The notes below the pieces were generated by a model. The model was not told where the DNA came from, did no database searches, and worked only from the letters and a program-made list of their open reading frames with translations. The position numbers and the translations under genes are program-made. Positions 6,354 through 12,771 of a stretch of 12,771 nt of DNA are shown piece by piece (position 1 is the stretch's first letter; every line of letters begins with the position of its first letter). Source of the DNA: Candidatus Thiosymbion ectosymbiont of Robbea hypermnestra (GTDB taxonomy: Bacteria > Pseudomonadota > Gammaproteobacteria > Chromatiales > Chromatiaceae); contig JAIZWN010000686.1 of assembly GCA_020443945.1 (NCBI GenBank), positions 1-12,771 on the forward strand, written 5' to 3'.

Positions 6354-6411
6354 TCTGTTTCTCTAGCGAGGCTTTGCCTTAAGACCACAAGGCGTGACCA
6401 ACCGCACCGAA

Positions 6412-6479
6412 GAACCACGGATGTACACGGACGAACACAGATCACAATCCGTGTTTATCTGTGTCTGTCTCCGTGGTTC
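6412..6479. repeat. Long imperfect hairpin repeat (CCACGGA type)
   Basis: GAACCACGG (6412-6420) and CCGTGGTTC (6471-6479) form a perfect outer 9-bp stem. Inside, ACACGGA/AACACAGA pair imperfectly with TCCGTGTT/TCTGTGT, so nearly the whole 68 bases fold back. It resembles the widespread 'CCACGGATGAACACGGAT' type of intergenic repeat (recollection). It lies between the PIN cassette and the DUF1343 gene. A TTGACT hexamer at 6539-6544 could be a -35 for that gene, but I see no convincing -10. Confidence 0.75.
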
Positions 6480-6595
6480 AAAGAATTTGCGATTCCCGCC
6501 CAACAAGAGACAGAAGTGTTTTTGTGCAGCGCACCAACTTGACTCATTTGTAAAGAATTTCCCTTAGTTGAGAATGCTTCCTGGAGGATACGGAG

Positions 6596-7852
6596 ATGCG
6601 ATTGGGAATCGATGAGCTTCTGCGGGACCCCCAGCGGCGCAAATCCCTGGCGGGCAAGCGCCTGGCCTTGCTCGGCCATCCCGCGTCCCTGACGAGTGAC
6701 GGCCGCCACACCCTGGATGCCTTGATGGATTGCCCCGGGCTCCGGTTGACGGCCGCCTTCGGCGCCCAGCACGGTATGCGCGGGGATAAGCAGGACAATA
6801 TGGTCGAGTCCGCCGACTATCGGGACCCGCGTCGCGGCATCCCGGTGTTCAGCCTGTACGGGGAGGTCCGCTATCCGACCGAGGCCATGCTGGATGCCTT
6901 CGATGTCCTGCTGGTGGATTTGCAGGATATCGGGACCCGTATTTATACCTATGTCACTACTCTTGCCTATCTGCTGGAGGCCTGCGCCGCCAGGGGCAAG
7001 GCCCTGTGGGTGCTGGATCGCCCGAATCCCGCCGGCCGGCCAGTGGAGGGCAGTTTCCTGGAGGCGGGCTGGGAGAGCTTTGTGGGCGCCGCGCCCATGC
7101 CGATGCGCCATGGCCTCACCTTCGGCGAGCTGGCGCTCTGGCTCGCCGCGGCCAAGGACCTGGCGATCGCGCCGGAGCTGGTCACCATGGCCGGTTACGA
7201 GCCGCAGGCGGGGCCCGGCTATGGCTGGCCCCTGCATCAGGTCTGTTGGGTCAATCCCAGCCCCAATGCCTCCAGCCTCAACATGGCCCGTTGCTTTCCC
7301 GGCACCGTGCTGGGTGAGGGGACTACCCTGTCCGAAGGGCGCGGCACCAGCGTGCCCCTGGAGCTGCTCGGGGCCCCCGACCTGGATTGCGAGCGCGTGC
7401 TGGCGCGTATGTCCCGGCTGCGGCCGGATTGGCTGATGGGCTGCCTGCTGCGTACCTGCTGGTTTGAACCGACCTTCCATAAGCACGCGGGCAAGCTGTG
7501 TTCGGGAATTCAGATACACACGGATCACGCGGCTTACCGGCACGAGGGGTTCCGGCCCTACCGATTGGTCGCCTTGCTGCTCAAGGCGGTGCGCCTGGAG
7601 TATCCCGACTACCGGCTGTGGCGGGATTTCGCCTATGAGTATGAGACCGAGCGCTTGGCTATCGACCTGCTCGCCGGCGGGACCTTTTTACGCGAGTGGG
7701 TGGATGACCCCGCGGCCGGGCCGGATGATCTGGAGGCCCGGCTGGCTCCCGACGAGGCCGCCTGGGCCCGCGACCGGCAACCGTTTTTACGCTATCCCGC
7801 AGGCCGGGGTGAGCGCGCGAATCCCAGCCAATCGCCCCGGGAGATCCCGTAG
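6596..7852 (+). CDS. DUF1343 protein, GH171 (NamZ-like) family
   Basis: This 418-residue protein belongs to the DUF1343 family, whose Bacillus member NamZ is an exo-beta-N-acetylmuramidase (GH171) in peptidoglycan recycling. Conserved blocks seen: AQHGMRGDKQDNM (57-69), GIPVFSLYGEVRYPT (81-95), VDLQDIGTRIYTYV (107-120), LDRPNPAGRPVEG (140-152), MRHGLTFGELA (170-180), WVNPSPN and EGTTLSEGRGT. A strong ribosome binding site, GGAGG (6583-6587), precedes the ATG by 8 bases. No signal peptide is present, so it should act in the cytoplasm, unlike secreted NamZ. Gln58 stands where many relatives have the Glu of PEHG; this seems typical of one subfamily. The last ~15 residues (after FLRYP) are encoded by a palindromic repeat and lie beyond the usual family end. 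Muramidase activity is inferred from the family only. Confidence 0.87.
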   Translation: MRLGIDELLRDPQRRKSLAGKRLALLGHPASLTSDGRHTLDALMDCPGLRLTAAFGAQHGMRGDKQDNMVESADYRDPRRGIPVFSLYGEVRYPTEAMLDAFDVLLVDLQDIGTRIYTYVTTLAYLLEACAARGKALWVLDRPNPAGRPVEGSFLEAGWESFVGAAPMPMRHGLTFGELALWLAAAKDLAIAPELVTMAGYEPQAGPGYGWPLHQVCWVNPSPNASSLNMARCFPGTVLGEGTTLSEGRGTSVPLELLGAPDLDCERVLARMSRLRPDWLMGCLLRTCWFEPTFHKHAGKLCSGIQIHTDHAAYRHEGFRPYRLVALLLKAVRLEYPDYRLWRDFAYEYETERLAIDLLAGGTFLREWVDDPAAGPDDLEARLAPDEAAWARDRQPFLRYPAGRGERANPSQSPREIP

Positions 7853-7889
7853 GCTGGGGTTCCGGGGTTTGCTCCGCTCACCCTGGCCT
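7801..7889. repeat. Inverted repeat at the DUF1343 / rnt convergence
   Basis: AGGCCGGGGTGAGC (7801-7814) and GCTCACCCTGGCCT (7876-7889) are inverted copies matching at 13 of 14 bases. They enclose further REP-like GGCTGGGGTTCCGGGG sequence. The left arm lies inside the DUF1343 reading frame. Located between two convergent genes, the structure could end transcripts from either side, although there is no T-run, so it is better called a REP-type element. Confidence 0.7.
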
Positions 7890-7934
7890 GTGCTGGTAAA
7901 AGGCAGGGATCTCGCCGCGCGCGGGACGGGAAGC

Positions 7935-8591
7935 TCAGGAATCGGGAAACCGGGCTGTTTCCCACGGGCGCTCCGGGTCCAGCTCCCGCCAGCGGTTGAC
8001 GATGCCGCAGAATAGCCGCGCCGTCTGTTCCACATCATAGACGGCTGTATGGGCCTCGCTGCTTTTCCAGCCCAGGCCCGCCGTTTGCGCGGCCCGGGCG
8101 AGGACCGTTTGCCCATAGGCGAGCCCCGCCAGGGATACGGTGTCGAAGACGCTGAAGGCGTGGAAGGGGCTGCGTTTGAAGTCGGTGCGCTCTACGGCGG
8201 CCTTGATGAAGCTCAGGTCGAACCCGGCATTGTGTCCGACCAGGATCGCCCGGTTGCACCCGGCCGATTTCACGGCCTTGCGGATGGGGGTGAGGATGCG
8301 GGTGAGGGCGTCCTTTTCCGAAACCGCGTCGCGGAAGGGGTGATCCGGGTCGATGCCGTTGAAGGCCAGTGCCCGCGGGTCGATTTCGGCGCCGACGAAC
8401 GGCAGCACGTGGCAGGATAGGGTGGGGGCGGGCAGGAGTCGGCCCTGGTCGTCCATGTGGATGATGCTGGCCGCGATTTCCAGCAGCGGGTGGCGCTGGG
8501 GGTCGAAGCCCCCCGTTTCCACATCCACCACTACCGGCAGGAAGCCGCGAAATCGCTGGGCAATGGCGGGCCTGTCGTATTCGTCCATCAT
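7935..8591 (-). CDS. rnt: Ribonuclease T
   Basis: This is a DEDDh-family 3'-to-5' exoribonuclease that trims the 3' ends of tRNA and other stable RNAs and can act on single-stranded DNA ends. From ATG 8591 it is 218 residues, close to the E. coli enzyme (215). All five catalytic residues fall at E. coli positions: D23 and E25 (DVETGG), D125 (HNAGFD), H181 and D186 (HTAVYD). The four base-stacking phenylalanines F29, F77, F124 and F146 are kept. Position 73, Glu in E. coli and tied to its reluctance to pass cytosines, is Arg here. The frame is open to a TTG at 8648, but the homologous start is the MMDEYD pair. It lies downstream of asmA-mutY-yggX on the same strand, 92 bases after yggX, and converges with the DUF1343 gene. 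Confidence 0.95.
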   Translation of the reverse strand: MMDEYDRPAIAQRFRGFLPVVVDVETGGFDPQRHPLLEIAASIIHMDDQGRLLPAPTLSCHVLPFVGAEIDPRALAFNGIDPDHPFRDAVSEKDALTRILTPIRKAVKSAGCNRAILVGHNAGFDLSFIKAAVERTDFKRSPFHAFSVFDTVSLAGLAYGQTVLARAAQTAGLGWKSSEAHTAVYDVEQTARLFCGIVNRWRELDPERPWETARFPDS

Positions 8592-8683
8592 CCCGACAGG
8601 ATAAGCGGCGCATCGGTAAAAGCCAAATGGGGTAATCTGCGGATTCAAGCATCACAGATCACAAAACTACAACACGACCCCTG

Positions 8684-8953
8684 TCAATTCCGTGGCTGGT
8701 AGTCCGAGGGCAGTTCGAGACCCTCGCCGAAGAAGAAATTTTCCATCTGCTCTTCGATAAACCGACGATCCTTCGGGACCATGGGGCTGAGGCGGTGTTC
8801 GTTGATGAGTATGGTCTGTTGCCGTAGCCATTCCTGCCAGGCCTGCTTGGAGATTTCGTCGAAGATGCGCTTGCCCAGCTCGCCGGGGTAAGGTTGGCGG
8901 TCGAGGCCCTCGGCCTCCCGATGGAGCTTGCTGCATTGGACCATTCGGCTCAT
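8684..8953 (-). CDS. yggX: Fe(II)-trafficking / Fe-S protection protein YggX
   Basis: This 89-residue cytoplasmic protein limits oxidative damage to Fe-S clusters and has been proposed to traffic Fe(II). Near-complete family identity is visible: MSR..QC with the conserved Cys7, the signature REAEGLDRQPYPGELGKRI (12-30), EISKQAW, WQEWLRQQTILINE and a C-terminal FFFGEGLE block. AAGGAA (8961-8966) is a clean ribosome binding site 7 bases before ATG 8953. It starts 13 bases after the mutY stop, the classical mutY-yggX operon. That pairing makes sense because MutY carries a [4Fe-4S] cluster and acts on oxidative damage. Confidence 0.97.
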   Translation of the reverse strand: MSRMVQCSKLHREAEGLDRQPYPGELGKRIFDEISKQAWQEWLRQQTILINEHRLSPMVPKDRRFIEEQMENFFFGEGLELPSDYQPRN

Positions 8954-8966
8954 TTTGGATTTCCTT

Positions 8967-10031
8967 CTATGGTGTCGGATGGGTGTTTGTGATTTCCCGC
9001 AGGATGCGGGCAATGGGGGCGGCCAAGCCCAGGGTACCCGGTCGGCGCGGGTCGCGCCAGAGCGCCCGATCGGTATCCGCGATTGCCGTGGCGTCGGATG
9101 GCAGCTCGACCCGGAGCGGTCCGATGTCCAGAAGAAAGTGGGAGAAGGTATGACGGCGGACCGGGAGCATTTCAACCCGGCGCGGTACGGCGCCGAGGTG
9201 CTGCCGGCACCAGTCGGAGGCATCCTGTTCGGGGTCGCACTCGGGCAGGCTCCAGAGCCCGCCCCAGATTCCGGTCGGCGCCCGCCGCTCCAGCAGTATT
9301 TCCCCCGCCGGATTGCGCACGACGAGCAGCCGTAAGGCGCGGACCGGCAGGTCCTTGCGCGGCTTGGGCTCCGGGAAGGCGGTCGGCGTCCCCGCCCGCC
9401 GGGCCAGGCAGCCCTGGGCGAGGGGGCAACGGTCGCAGCCCGGCTCGTGGCGGGTGCAGAGGGTGGCGCCGAGGTCCATGATGGCCTGGTTGTAGGCGCG
9501 GACCCCTTCCCGTGGCGTGCAGGTCTCCGCGAGCGCCCATAACCGGCGCAGCACGGCGCCCTGACCGGGCCAGCCGGGAACCGCGAAACACCGGGCCAGG
9601 ACCCGCTTGGCGTTGCCGTCCAGGATCGGATGGCGTTGGCCGCGGGCAAGGGAGAGAATCGCCCCGGCGGTGGAGCGCCCGATGCCGGGGAGGGCCTGGA
9701 GTTGCTGGATATCGTCCGGAAGGCATCCGCCGTGATCGGCGACGATGAGGCGCGCCGCCTTGTGCAGGTTACGCGCCCGGGCGTAGTAGCCGAGGCCCGA
9801 CCACAGGTGCAGGATCTGGTCCCGGTCCGCCGCGGCCAGGTCCGTCACGGCGGGAAACCGGACCAGAAAGCGCGCGAAGTAGGGGAGAACGACGGCGACC
9901 CGGGTTTGCTGGAGCATGATCTCCGAGACCCAGACCCGATAGGGGCTCGGGTCTTGCTGCCAGGGCAGGTCCTTACGACCATGCCGGTCGAACCAGGGCA
10001 ACAGGGCAGCGGCTACCTGGTCGGTCTCCAT
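8967..10031 (-). CDS. mutY: Adenine DNA glycosylase MutY
   Basis: This base-excision repair enzyme removes A mispaired with 8-oxoguanine or G. From ATG 10031 it has 354 residues (E. coli 350), and the key residues fall on the E. coli numbers: catalytic E37 (SEIMLQQT), helix-hairpin-helix LPGIGRSTAG (114-123), catalytic D138 (ILDGNAKRV) and the [4Fe-4S] ligands C192, C199, C202 and C208. A C-terminal NUDIX-like domain (about 225-354) recognises 8-oxoguanine, with WGGLWSLPE and the FRHTFSH-type motif seen here as RRHTFSH. An in-frame ATG at 10073 would add 14 residues with no family counterpart; the homologous start is preferred. It sits 68 bases after asmA and just before yggX, all on one strand. 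Confidence 0.97.
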   Translation of the reverse strand: METDQVAAALLPWFDRHGRKDLPWQQDPSPYRVWVSEIMLQQTRVAVVLPYFARFLVRFPAVTDLAAADRDQILHLWSGLGYYARARNLHKAARLIVADHGGCLPDDIQQLQALPGIGRSTAGAILSLARGQRHPILDGNAKRVLARCFAVPGWPGQGAVLRRLWALAETCTPREGVRAYNQAIMDLGATLCTRHEPGCDRCPLAQGCLARRAGTPTAFPEPKPRKDLPVRALRLLVVRNPAGEILLERRAPTGIWGGLWSLPECDPEQDASDWCRQHLGAVPRRVEMLPVRRHTFSHFLLDIGPLRVELPSDATAIADTDRALWRDPRRPGTLGLAAPIARILREITNTHPTP

Positions 10032-10099
10032 CCGGGCAGGCCCTTTCGCAGAATCCGTTGGCGTCCGCCGCATTTTTTCCGTTGCGGGTCAGGGCGGGG

Positions 10100-12658
10100 T
10101 TATTGCCCGAACAGGCCCTTGAGGTGTTGCTCCAGGCCCTCGATTCCGATGTGCTTTTCCAGCTTTTGCAACAGCTCTTCCCCCCGCTCGCCGAACCTGC
10201 GTTTGGCCACCGCGCTCAGCGCGTCGCTCAGTTCCAGATCCCAGCGGGGGTGGTTCAGGGGTCCGGTGAGATGCACGGGGATGGGGATCCCTTCCAGCTC
10301 CTTGATGCCGCGACCTTGCGGTGGCTCGATGAACATAGGTCGGAAGCGATAATCGATCCGGTCCCGCACCAGGTCGAGGGTGCCGGCGCCGGTGACGCGC
10401 AGATGGTCCGCGGTCGCGGTCAGGTCCCGATTGCTCAGGATGCCGTCCCGGATCTCGGCGGTAGCGCGCAGGTTCCTGAAATCGGTTTGCGACGGCAGGT
10501 CCTTCGGCGGGGTCTTGCCCCGCAACCGGGCCTTTGCTTCCCGCACCGACCGCTCCAGGTTGAAGCCCTCGATCGCGCCGCGGGGGATGTGAATTGCCAG
10601 GGTGCCGGCGAGGCTGCGCCGCAGGGCGTCCAGGTCGTGGCCGGTGGCGACCAGATCGGCGTCGATCTCACCGTGTCCACTCAGGCGGTCGCCCCAGGGC
10701 AGGTCGGCGAGCAGGAGGCCGGGCTGGATTTCCTCTCCATGTTGAACCAGGGTGATCCTGGGCTCGGCGGCCCCCAGGTCCAGGCCGAGTTTGCCCGCTA
10801 ATCTGCCGGCGTAGAAGCGGCGAATCCGGTTGTCGATCTTCAGGTTTCTATCCTCGAGCCGGATATCCAGGTCGGTGTCCTCGAAGCGGAGCCGGGCTAC
10901 CGTGAGCGCATCGATGTGCAGGCGACCTTTCAGGTTCGGATGGGCAGGGGACCCTGGGGTGACCGCGGGGCGCGCCGGCTCGGGCGTGGGTCCCGTAGCC
11001 ACCGGCTCCTCGGGTGTGGGGACCGGTGGTGCCGGGGTTTTGTCCGGGACGGCGGCTACCGGCATGGTCTCCGTGTCGGGTGCCGTGGGTGTGGGTGGCG
11101 GCGTGGCGGGGATCCCGCCCGCCGGCACGGGTTGCGGCGGTGTTTCCGGCTGCGCCGACCCCGCCTCGGTAGGCGGCAGATAGCGATCCAGGTCGAGCTG
11201 ATCGGCCGCGAGGTCGAAGCGGTATCCCTGGGGGCTGGTCGAGACCTGCTCGATCTTGCCGGCAAGCCGGGTCTGGTCGAGACCCAGAACCAAGTCCGGC
11301 ACGGCCAATCGTCCTTCCTTCCAGTGCCAATGGAGGTCCAGGGAGAGGCGCCGGAGGGTCTGTGCGTCCGCCGTCCGTGGCACCGGCAGACCCTGTTGCG
11401 TCAGCCAGGTCCGCGGGTCGAGTTCGGCGATCTTCAGCGTGCCGGAAAACGCCGGGGCGGACATCAGCTGCTGTCCCGATAGCTCGCCCTGCGCCGAGAG
11501 GGTGCCGGAACGGATCGAAAGATCGGTGACACGCAGGCGCTCGGCAGTCAGCTCCAGCGCCAGGCGCGCGCTCGTTGTGGCCTCGATGCGGCTCGGGGAC
11601 AGGGCCGCGCCGAAGACCTGGCTTTCGAGGGTCGCCTGGGCGGCCAGATAGCGCCCGGCGCCGGGATCCGCCTCTACCCCGGTGCGCAACAGGAGATCCG
11701 TGGCAAGCCCGGACCCCAGATCGAGCCCTTCGAGTTGTACCGTCAGTGGCTCCAACCGCACCGGCCAGGGGGCGGCGCCGATTCGCAGCTCGCCGGTGGC
11801 GCGCAGATCGGCGGGGCGGCCTTGGTTACCGACGCGCATTGCCCCCGTCAGGCGCAGGGCGATCGGGCGGCCCGGTATGACCGGATGCGCCAGAATCTCC
11901 AGGTCATTGAGCGCCAGCCGCTGCCCGGACTGGCGATCCTCCCAGATGATCCGGGCCTCCAGGAGCTCGATGCGGTCGATGGCGGGCCAATCGGCCACAG
12001 GATGATCCGCCTCGGCGGCCAGAACATCGAAGGGGCCCGGCGACCGCGACGGCCGTGTCGAATCCCGGAATCCGACCGCCCGGACCGTTCCTGATGGGAG
12101 GGTGTCGCAAGGGCCCATCCCTGGGTTTTGCGACTGGCGAATCGGAACATGGTGATGTTCCGATGCTTCCCTGTTCGACGGCTTGTCGCCGTCGAACGGG
12201 GCGATGCATCCCGGCATCGCGGAGGGTGTCGCCTTCCGCGACACCCTCGACGGCGGCGGTGGGACCTCGCCGGCGACCCAATTCGCGCGCCCCTGATCGT
12301 CGCGGATCAGATGCAGGCGCACCCCTTCCGCCTGGATCAGGGCCAATTCCAGCCGCCCGGCCAACAGGGGCGCCCAACGGGGATAGAGCCGTAACCGATC
12401 GACCTCCGCCAGGGGCGACCCCTGGTCACCGAGCGCCCCCGGCAGTGACGCCTGGGTGATCTCCAGGACCGGCTCGGGAAACAGGTTAACCTGCATCGGT
12501 CCCGAGATGACCAGCTTGCGACCGGTGGCCGCCGCGAATCTGTCCTGAATATCGTCCCTGTAGTCATTCGGGTCGATCACCAAGGCGGCGAGGGCCAGGG
12601 CGGCGACCAGGAGCAACAACAGGGCGCCGAGGACTTTCAGCAGCTTGTTCATGGTCAT
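10100..12658 (-). CDS. asmA: AsmA-family envelope protein with an inserted palindromic segment
   Basis: This large AsmA-like protein (852 residues from ATG 12658) is anchored in the inner membrane by an N-terminal helix (about 5-27, LGALLLLLVAALALAALV). The family's long periplasmic beta-rich body is implicated in outer-membrane assembly or lipid transport. Family signals: IDPNDYRDDIQDRFAAATGRKL, LFPEPVLEI, GRANW, RIELLEARIIWEDRQSGQRL, and the C-terminal AsmA_2 region with GTLAIHIPRGAIEGFNLERSV, TDFRNLRATAEIRDG and VTGAGTLDL. Two stretches depart from the fold. Residues 138-187 are encoded by a multi-hairpin DNA element, and residues about 495-578 form a Pro/Thr-rich linker. E. coli AsmA is shorter (about 617). 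The start could instead be ATG 12652; GGAT precedes both. It is the first gene of the group leading to mutY. Confidence 0.9.
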   Translation of the reverse strand: MTMNKLLKVLGALLLLLVAALALAALVIDPNDYRDDIQDRFAAATGRKLVISGPMQVNLFPEPVLEITQASLPGALGDQGSPLAEVDRLRLYPRWAPLLAGRLELALIQAEGVRLHLIRDDQGRANWVAGEVPPPPSRVSRKATPSAMPGCIAPFDGDKPSNREASEHHHVPIRQSQNPGMGPCDTLPSGTVRAVGFRDSTRPSRSPGPFDVLAAEADHPVADWPAIDRIELLEARIIWEDRQSGQRLALNDLEILAHPVIPGRPIALRLTGAMRVGNQGRPADLRATGELRIGAAPWPVRLEPLTVQLEGLDLGSGLATDLLLRTGVEADPGAGRYLAAQATLESQVFGAALSPSRIEATTSARLALELTAERLRVTDLSIRSGTLSAQGELSGQQLMSAPAFSGTLKIAELDPRTWLTQQGLPVPRTADAQTLRRLSLDLHWHWKEGRLAVPDLVLGLDQTRLAGKIEQVSTSPQGYRFDLAADQLDLDRYLPPTEAGSAQPETPPQPVPAGGIPATPPPTPTAPDTETMPVAAVPDKTPAPPVPTPEEPVATGPTPEPARPAVTPGSPAHPNLKGRLHIDALTVARLRFEDTDLDIRLEDRNLKIDNRIRRFYAGRLAGKLGLDLGAAEPRITLVQHGEEIQPGLLLADLPWGDRLSGHGEIDADLVATGHDLDALRRSLAGTLAIHIPRGAIEGFNLERSVREAKARLRGKTPPKDLPSQTDFRNLRATAEIRDGILSNRDLTATADHLRVTGAGTLDLVRDRIDYRFRPMFIEPPQGRGIKELEGIPIPVHLTGPLNHPRWDLELSDALSAVAKRRFGERGEELLQKLEKHIGIEGLEQHLKGLFGQ
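12098..12248. repeat. 151-bp multi-hairpin element inside asmA
   Basis: GAGGGTGTCGC (12098-12108) and its exact inverse GCGACACCCTC (12238-12248) bound the segment. Inside are chained hairpins: TCGCAA/TTGCGA (12105-12110, 12128-12133); a perfect 10-bp stem, ATCGGAACAT/ATGTTCCGAT, with a 4-base loop (12141-12164); a perfect 10-bp stem, GTTCGACGGC/GCCGTCGAAC (12173-12197); a 7-bp GCGATGC/GCATCGC (12201-12220); and a perfect 11-bp stem using a second GAGGGTGTCGC (12222-12232) with the right terminus. It is read in frame on the minus strand without a stop, giving 50 residues unlike the surrounding AsmA sequence. No clear target duplication is seen. Confidence 0.85.
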
Positions 12659-12729
12659 GGATATCCGTCGTGGATGGGTATCAGGGAAAGGGGGCCTAGG
12701 GGGCGTTCTCAATTCTCACAGTAGAGTAG

Positions 12730-12750
12730 AGGACAGGTTTCCCGTGTCCT
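12730..12750. repeat. Short inverted repeat upstream of asmA
   Basis: AGGACA (12730-12735) and TGTCCT (12745-12750) form a 6-bp inverted repeat about 70 bases upstream of the asmA start. It could be an operator or part of a terminator for a gene beyond the window. There is no T-run and no clear promoter beside it, so this is only an observation. Confidence 0.3.
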
Positions 12751-12771
12751 TAGATTTGGCCTATCCGTTCC

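Noticed and set aside
6539..6575. Sigma-70 promoter for the DUF1343 gene
   Set aside because: TTGACT fits a -35, but no acceptable -10 lies 16-18 bases downstream.
6455..7543. 362-residue minus-strand ORF opposite the DUF1343 gene
   Set aside because: It is a His/Gln/Gly-rich shadow of a well-conserved plus-strand gene.
12098..12248. The asmA hairpin segment as a frameshift or intron
   Set aside because: The frame continues without a stop through the segment, and AsmA-like sequence resumes after it. No group I/II intron features were recognised, so an in-frame insertion is the simpler reading.
1..12771. CRISPR array, tRNA or rRNA
   Set aside because: No regularly spaced direct repeats and no cloverleaf or rRNA segments were seen on either strand. 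The repeats present are palindromic and irregularly placed.

Overview
The window looks like a chromosomal segment of a GC-rich gammaproteobacterium, plausibly a Chromatiales-like sulfur or environmental lineage. RNase T, YggX, a MutY with the same catalytic and Fe-S residue positions as the E. coli enzyme, AsmA, and an Allochromatium-type 2[4Fe-4S] ferredoxin next to coaD all point that way. The species assignment is inference. No tRNA, rRNA, CRISPR array, phage gene or intact transposase gene is visible.

Left part (1-2704, genes on the minus strand). A NapC/NirT-type tetraheme cytochrome is followed by an exported protein of nine ankyrin repeats. After it comes an AT-rich ParD/VapB-like antitoxin and PIN-toxin pair that looks acquired. 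A 169-bp MITE-like element with perfect 17-bp ends lies upstream of the cytochrome gene.

Middle (2705-5441, plus strand). coaD (coenzyme A synthesis), a ferredoxin and an exported gamma-glutamyltransferase run in one direction with short gaps and are probably at least partly co-transcribed.

Repeat-rich island (5442-6595). Several palindromic repeat families surround an AT-rich two-gene PIN cassette. The same palindrome sits at both edges. It has replaced the 5' end of the PIN gene, including the first catalytic Asp, and supplies the stop codon of the partner gene.

Right part. A cytoplasmic-looking DUF1343/GH171 (NamZ-like) protein (+) converges through a palindromic repeat on the minus-strand group asmA-mutY-yggX-rnt. 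These encode envelope assembly, A:G mismatch repair, Fe-S protection and RNA/DNA 3'-end trimming. asmA carries an in-frame 151-bp insertion of five chained hairpins with 11-bp terminal inverted repeats, adding about 50 foreign-looking residues.

The main theme is ordinary housekeeping genes threaded by at least six types of small palindromic element. Three of these have entered coding sequence: asmA, the PIN partner and, probably, the DUF1343 3' end. The asmA insertion and the palindrome-bracketed PIN cassette are the best candidates for something undescribed.
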